Source of the DNA: JBJXGC01 sp046154545
GTDB taxonomy: Bacteria > Chloroflexota > Dehalococcoidia > Tepidiformales > Tepidiformaceae
Assembly (NCBI GenBank): GCA_046154545.1
Contig: JBJXGC010000316.1
Location: 1-7,394, forward strand
DNA: 7,394 bases
Direction of reading: 5' to 3'
The notes beneath the pieces are model-generated. The model was not told the DNA's origin, searched no databases, and worked only from the letters and a program-made list of their open reading frames with translations. Made by a program: the position numbers and the translations under genes. Shown piece after piece: positions 3,742 through 7,394 of this stretch (within the stretch, counting starts at the first letter, position 1; each line of letters begins with the position of its first letter).

Positions 3742-6303
3742 GTGTCCACACCGATCCGGCTGCAGTATCTCGAACTCAAGGGACGCTACCCGGACACCGT
3801 CCTCTTCTTCCGCCTGGGCGACTTCTACGAAACCTTCGACGACGACGCGAAGCTGGTCGCCCGTGAACTCCAGATCACCCTGACCAGTAAGCCGATGGGC
3901 AAGGACCTGCGCGTCCCCCTGGCCGGGGTGCCCTTCCACAGCATCGACGGCCACGTCGCGAAACTCGTCGGCCGCGGCTACCGGGTCGCCATCTGCGAAC
4001 AGCTGGCGGACCCGTCGGAGGTGAAGGGCCTGGTGCCCCGCGACGTCGTCCGTGTGGTCACCGCCGGGACAGTCACGGCCGAACGATCACTCGACCCGAG
4101 CGCCCCGAACTATCTGGCGAGTTATGTCCTGCGACGGGAAGGCGCGGCGGCCGCCCTGGCCGACATTACGACCGGAGAAGTCCGGATCGCCCGGGGTGAC
4201 GACGCCGCCGCCGAGCTGCTCCGGGCAGCACCGGCCGAGATCCTGGTCGAGGACCCGCTCGACCTCCCGCCGGGCCTGACCGGCACCATCCGGCCACGCC
4301 CACTCCCCGGCGAGACGGCGATCGAGGCGGCCCTCGCCAACCAGTTCGGTGAACACGCCCGCGACGCCCTGCTCGACGGCGAGGCAGAGGCAGCCGCCCT
4401 CGCCCATCTCCTGCTCTACTTGAAGGAGACCTACCCGGCGGCCCTCGGCACGCTCCAGCGGGTCCGCCGACTGCCCCCGGGCGAGGTCCTCACGCTCGAC
4501 CAGCGCACCCTCCGCAACCTCGATGTCTTGCCCGCGCCGGGGCACACCTCGTCGCTCTTCCAGGTGCTCGACCGTTCGAAATCGTCGATGGGCTCGCGGC
4601 TGCTCCGGGCCTGGCTGACGCGGCCGCTGCGCGACCCGGCGGCGCTCGCCCGCCGCCACGACGCCGTCGCCTGGGCCGCCACCCACCCGATTGAGCGCGA
4701 GCAGGCCCAGGCCGTGATCCGCGGGATCGCCGACATCGGCCGGCTCGGGGGCCGCCTTGGCGCCCGCTCGGCCGGCCCCCGAGACCTCCATGGCCTGCGC
4801 GCCGGGCTGCGCGCCGCCCTCGACCTCGGGGCCGTCCTCCGCCGGGCGGAGCTGCCGCCCCTGCTCAACGAGGCGCTCGCCGGGCTGGCGGCCGGGGCCG
4901 ACCTGCTCCTCCTCCTCGACGATGCGCTCGACCCTGACCCACCGGCGGGCTTCGACGAGGGCGGCGTCATCCGCACGGGCTTTCGTCCCGAGATCGACTC
5001 CCTCCGGGCAATGACCCGGGACGCGCGCGGTTTCCTCCTCGGCCTCGAAGGCCTCGAACGGGACCGCACGGGCATCCGCTCGCTCAAGGTCGGGCACAAC
5101 CGGGTGTTCGGCTACTACATCGAAGTTTCGACGGCGAACAGCAGCCACGTGCCCGCCCACTACCAGCGCCGCCAGACCCTCGTGGGGGCCGAGCGCTACG
5201 TCACGGAGGAGCTCAAGGAGCACGAGTCGAACCTCGTCGGCGCCCGCGAACGGCTGGTCGAGCTGGAACGCCAGGCCTTCGCCCAGCTGGTCGAGTCCCT
5301 CGTCGCCCGGCTCGCCGCCATCCAGCAGCTGGCCGAGGCGCTGGCCGCCATCGACCTGACCCTCGCCCTGGGGGAGTGCGCGGCCGAGCGCTCCTACGTC
5401 CGGCCAGCGTTCGGTGACGGGACCACCCTGCGCATCACCGCCGGGCGCCACCCCGTCGTCGAGGAAGCGCTCGGCCCCGGCCGCTTCGTGCCGAACGACT
5501 GCGTGCTCGACGGCGCCTGCCAGGTCCTGCTGCTGACCGGCCCGAACATGAGCGGCAAGTCCACCTTCCTGCGCCAGGTGGCGCTCATCGCGTTGATGGC
5601 CCAGGCCGGTTCGTTCGTCCCGGCAATCGAGGCGGAGCTGCCCCTGTTCGACCGTATCTTCACGCGGATCGGCGCCCAGGACGACCTCGCGGCCGGCCAA
5701 TCGACCTTCATGGTGGAGATGGTCGAGACGGCCCAGATCCTCCACCAGGCCACGCCGCAATCGCTCGTCATCCTGGACGAGGTGGGCCGGGGGACGAGCA
5801 CCTTCGACGGCATGGCCATCGCCCGGGCCGTCGTCGAGTTCCTCCACAACCGCAAGGAGGTGGCGGCGCGCACCCTCTTCGCCACCCACTACCACGAACT
5901 CACCCACCTCGCCGACGTGTTGCCGCGCGTCCAGAACGCCCATGTCGGCGTGCACGAGGAGGGCACGGAAGTCGTCTTCGAACACCGCATCGTGCCCGGC
6001 CCGAGCGACCGTTCCTACGGCATCCATGTCGCGAAGCTGGCCGGCCTCCCGTCAGCCGTGGTGACCCGGGCCGAGCATCTCCTGGTCGAACTGGAGGCCG
6101 CGCGCCACGGTGAGGTTCGCGCGGCGCCCGTAGCTGCGTCGAACGGTCACGGCGCCATTCAGCCGTCGTTCTTCTCGGGCCCATCACCGGCGGAGGAGGC
6201 GCTGGCCGCCATCGACCCCGATGCACTCACTCCGATCGAGGCGATCCAGAAGCTGTACGAACTGAAGGCCCTGCAGAAGTCCGCCGAAACGGTCCGCCGG
6301 TGA
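3742..6303 (+). CDS. mutS: DNA mismatch repair protein MutS
   Basis: Dimeric ATPase that binds mismatches and small loops in new DNA and recruits MutL. The 853 residues are full length for bacterial MutS1. The N-terminal mismatch domain has the Phe-x-Glu reader at Phe28-Tyr29-Glu30 (RLGDFYETF). Connector and core/lever domains follow; the clamp lies near residues 425-530. The ATPase domain has Walker A GPNMSGKST (600-608), the signature region DDLAAGQSTFMVEM (647-660), Walker B LVILDEVGRG (675-684, Asp679 and Glu680) and FATHYHEL (713-720). QPSFF (807-811) sits where many MutS proteins have a QLSLF-like beta-clamp binding motif, before the usual LTPIEAIQKLYELK end. The GTG start gives STPIRLQYLELK, the expected N-terminus, and sits directly downstream of a -10 box. 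The stop overlaps the mutL start. An intact FxE motif excludes MutS2. Confidence 0.98.
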   Translation: MSTPIRLQYLELKGRYPDTVLFFRLGDFYETFDDDAKLVARELQITLTSKPMGKDLRVPLAGVPFHSIDGHVAKLVGRGYRVAICEQLADPSEVKGLVPRDVVRVVTAGTVTAERSLDPSAPNYLASYVLRREGAAAALADITTGEVRIARGDDAAAELLRAAPAEILVEDPLDLPPGLTGTIRPRPLPGETAIEAALANQFGEHARDALLDGEAEAAALAHLLLYLKETYPAALGTLQRVRRLPPGEVLTLDQRTLRNLDVLPAPGHTSSLFQVLDRSKSSMGSRLLRAWLTRPLRDPAALARRHDAVAWAATHPIEREQAQAVIRGIADIGRLGGRLGARSAGPRDLHGLRAGLRAALDLGAVLRRAELPPLLNEALAGLAAGADLLLLLDDALDPDPPAGFDEGGVIRTGFRPEIDSLRAMTRDARGFLLGLEGLERDRTGIRSLKVGHNRVFGYYIEVSTANSSHVPAHYQRRQTLVGAERYVTEELKEHESNLVGARERLVELERQAFAQLVESLVARLAAIQQLAEALAAIDLTLALGECAAERSYVRPAFGDGTTLRITAGRHPVVEEALGPGRFVPNDCVLDGACQVLLLTGPNMSGKSTFLRQVALIALMAQAGSFVPAIEAELPLFDRIFTRIGAQDDLAAGQSTFMVEMVETAQILHQATPQSLVILDEVGRGTSTFDGMAIARAVVEFLHNRKEVAARTLFATHYHELTHLADVLPRVQNAHVGVHEEGTEVVFEHRIVPGPSDRSYGIHVAKLAGLPSAVVTRAEHLLVELEAARHGEVRAAPVAASNGHGAIQPSFFSGPSPAEEALAAIDPDALTPIEAIQKLYELKALQKSAETVRR

Positions 6304-7394
6304 CCGCGCCCGAAGCCCCGCCAGCCTCCGGCCCGCCGGCGCCACCCGCCCGCGGCCCCCGGGGGATTCACGTCCTTCCCGCCGAAGTAGCCGCCCGGAT
6401 CGCCGCCGGGGAGGTGGTCGAACGGCCGGTCTCGGTCGTCCGCGAACTGCTCGACAACGCCATCGACGCCGGCGCCAGCCGGATTACCGTGGAGATAGAG
6501 GATGGCGGCGTCGCCCTCATCCGCGTGGTCGATGACGGCCGCGGGATCTCGCCGGAAGAGGTGGACCTCGCCTTCGAACGGCACGCCACCAGCAAGATCA
6601 GCGCCCTCGCCGACCTCGCCCACGTCCATACCCTGGGCTTCCGGGGCGAAGCGCTCCCCTCGATCGCGGCCGCCGGGGACGTCGAGATCATCACCCGCTC
6701 GGCGGCCGAGCCCGTCGGCGTCCAGGCGCTGCTCGTCGATGCCCGCGTCGTCCGGCGGGCCGCCCGCGCCGCCCCGGCGGGGACGAGCTTCGCCGTCCGC
6801 GACCTCTTCGCCCGCCTCCCGGCCCGCCGCAAGTTCCTCGCCTCTGCTGTCGCCGAATCACGCCAGGTGACCGTGCTCGTCTCCCACTACGCCCTTGCCT
6901 ACCCGGCCATCGCCTTCACCCTGGTGAACGGCGGCCGCACGCTCCTCCGCACGGCCGGGGACGGCGACCTCCGCCACGCCTTCGCCGCGATCTACGGGGC
7001 CGACACGGCGAGGTCGATGCTCGTCCTCGACCACGAAGAGGAGGGGGTCCGCATCTCCGGCCTGGCCGGGCCGCCCTCGCTCCACCGGGGCAACCGGGCC
7101 GCTATCTCGGTCTTCGTGAACGGGCGCTGGGTCCAGAGCCGGCCGCTCACGTTCGCCATCGTCGATGCCTACCAGTCGCAGCTGCCCTCCGGCCGCCACC
7201 CCCTGGCCGCGGTCAACGTCCGCCTGGCGGACGAAGAGGTGGACGTGAACGTCCACCCGGCCAAGGCCGAGGTACGCTTCCGGGACGAGCGGGCCGTGGG
7301 CCGGGCCGTCCGCCACGCCGTCGCCCGGGCGATCGAGGGGTCGGCAGTGGTCAGCTGGCTGCCGCGGCCAGCGGCCCCGATCGACACCGCCGCG
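6300..7394 (+). CDS. mutL: DNA mismatch repair protein MutL, N-terminal part (cut by window edge)
   Basis: GHKL ATPase that links MutS mismatch recognition to strand incision and removal. The frame opens at GTG 6300-6302 inside the mutS stop (GTGA overlap) and stays open for 365 codons to the window end. ATPase motifs are complete: AAGEVVERP (35-43), RELLDNAIDAG (48-58; catalytic Glu49, Mg-binding Asn53), VVDDGRGI (76-83), HATSKI (95-100), TLGFRGEAL (111-119) and VNVHPAKAEVRF (from 316) with the ATP-contacting Lys322. The protein starts with about 22 extra residues rich in Pro and Ala before GIHVLP, where most MutL proteins begin. No ribosome binding site is evident, so it probably relies on reinitiation after mutS. 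The C-terminal dimerisation domain, and any endonuclease motif expected in bacteria without MutH, lies outside the window. Confidence 0.96.
   Translation, partial: MTAPEAPPASGPPAPPARGPRGIHVLPAEVAARIAAGEVVERPVSVVRELLDNAIDAGASRITVEIEDGGVALIRVVDDGRGISPEEVDLAFERHATSKISALADLAHVHTLGFRGEALPSIAAAGDVEIITRSAAEPVGVQALLVDARVVRRAARAAPAGTSFAVRDLFARLPARRKFLASAVAESRQVTVLVSHYALAYPAIAFTLVNGGRTLLRTAGDGDLRHAFAAIYGADTARSMLVLDHEEEGVRISGLAGPPSLHRGNRAAISVFVNGRWVQSRPLTFAIVDAYQSQLPSGRHPLAAVNVRLADEEVDVNVHPAKAEVRFRDERAVGRAVRHAVARAIEGSAVVSWLPRPAAPIDTAA

Noticed and set aside
4087..6027. A 646-codon leftward open frame opposite mutS
   Set aside because: It lies wholly antisense to an unambiguous mutS. Its protein is low-complexity Gly/Ala/Arg/Val sequence with no motif, as expected for a stop-poor frame in GC-rich DNA.

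Overview
The window is dense, very GC-rich bacterial chromosome. Nothing in it points to a phage, plasmid or insertion sequence. No rRNA, tRNA or CRISPR array is visible. The lineage cannot be fixed from the sequence alone. GC-rich codon use, a MutS with a GPNMSGKST P-loop, a mutS-mutL overlap and apparently leaderless genes with a -10 box right at the start codon would suit a GC-rich Chloroflexota (Tepidiforma/Dehalococcoidia-like) or a similar deep-branching group. That assignment is inference.

Region 1 (1-1582) is a redox block. A CsoR/RcnR/FrmR-family repressor, cut by the window edge, runs leftward. Thioredoxin (trxA) and thioredoxin reductase (trxB) run rightward. The 98-bp divergent gap holds a near-consensus sigma70 promoter toward trxA, a second promoter toward the repressor, and a TACCCC/GGGGTA inverted repeat of CsoR-operator type. 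The repeat fills the -35/-10 spacer of the trxA promoter, so the repressor very probably controls the thioredoxin system as well as itself. An intrinsic-terminator-like hairpin lies between trxA and trxB.

Region 2 (1583-1932) holds a small leftward gene for a 66-residue double-CxxC protein with a strong ribosome binding site. It is followed by a 109-bp divergent gap with an extended -10 promoter for the next operon.

Region 3 (1933-3663) is a tight three-gene operon: an FmdB-type zinc ribbon, a DinB/YfiT-fold putative metalloenzyme and a CitE-like (HpcH/HpaI) TIM barrel. The barrel appears to have lost its metal and substrate ligands. No pathway for this operon can be named.

Region 4 (3664-7394) is the mismatch repair operon. 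mutS is complete and starts with GTG directly downstream of a TACAAT box. mutL begins with GTG inside the mutS stop codon and runs off the right edge.
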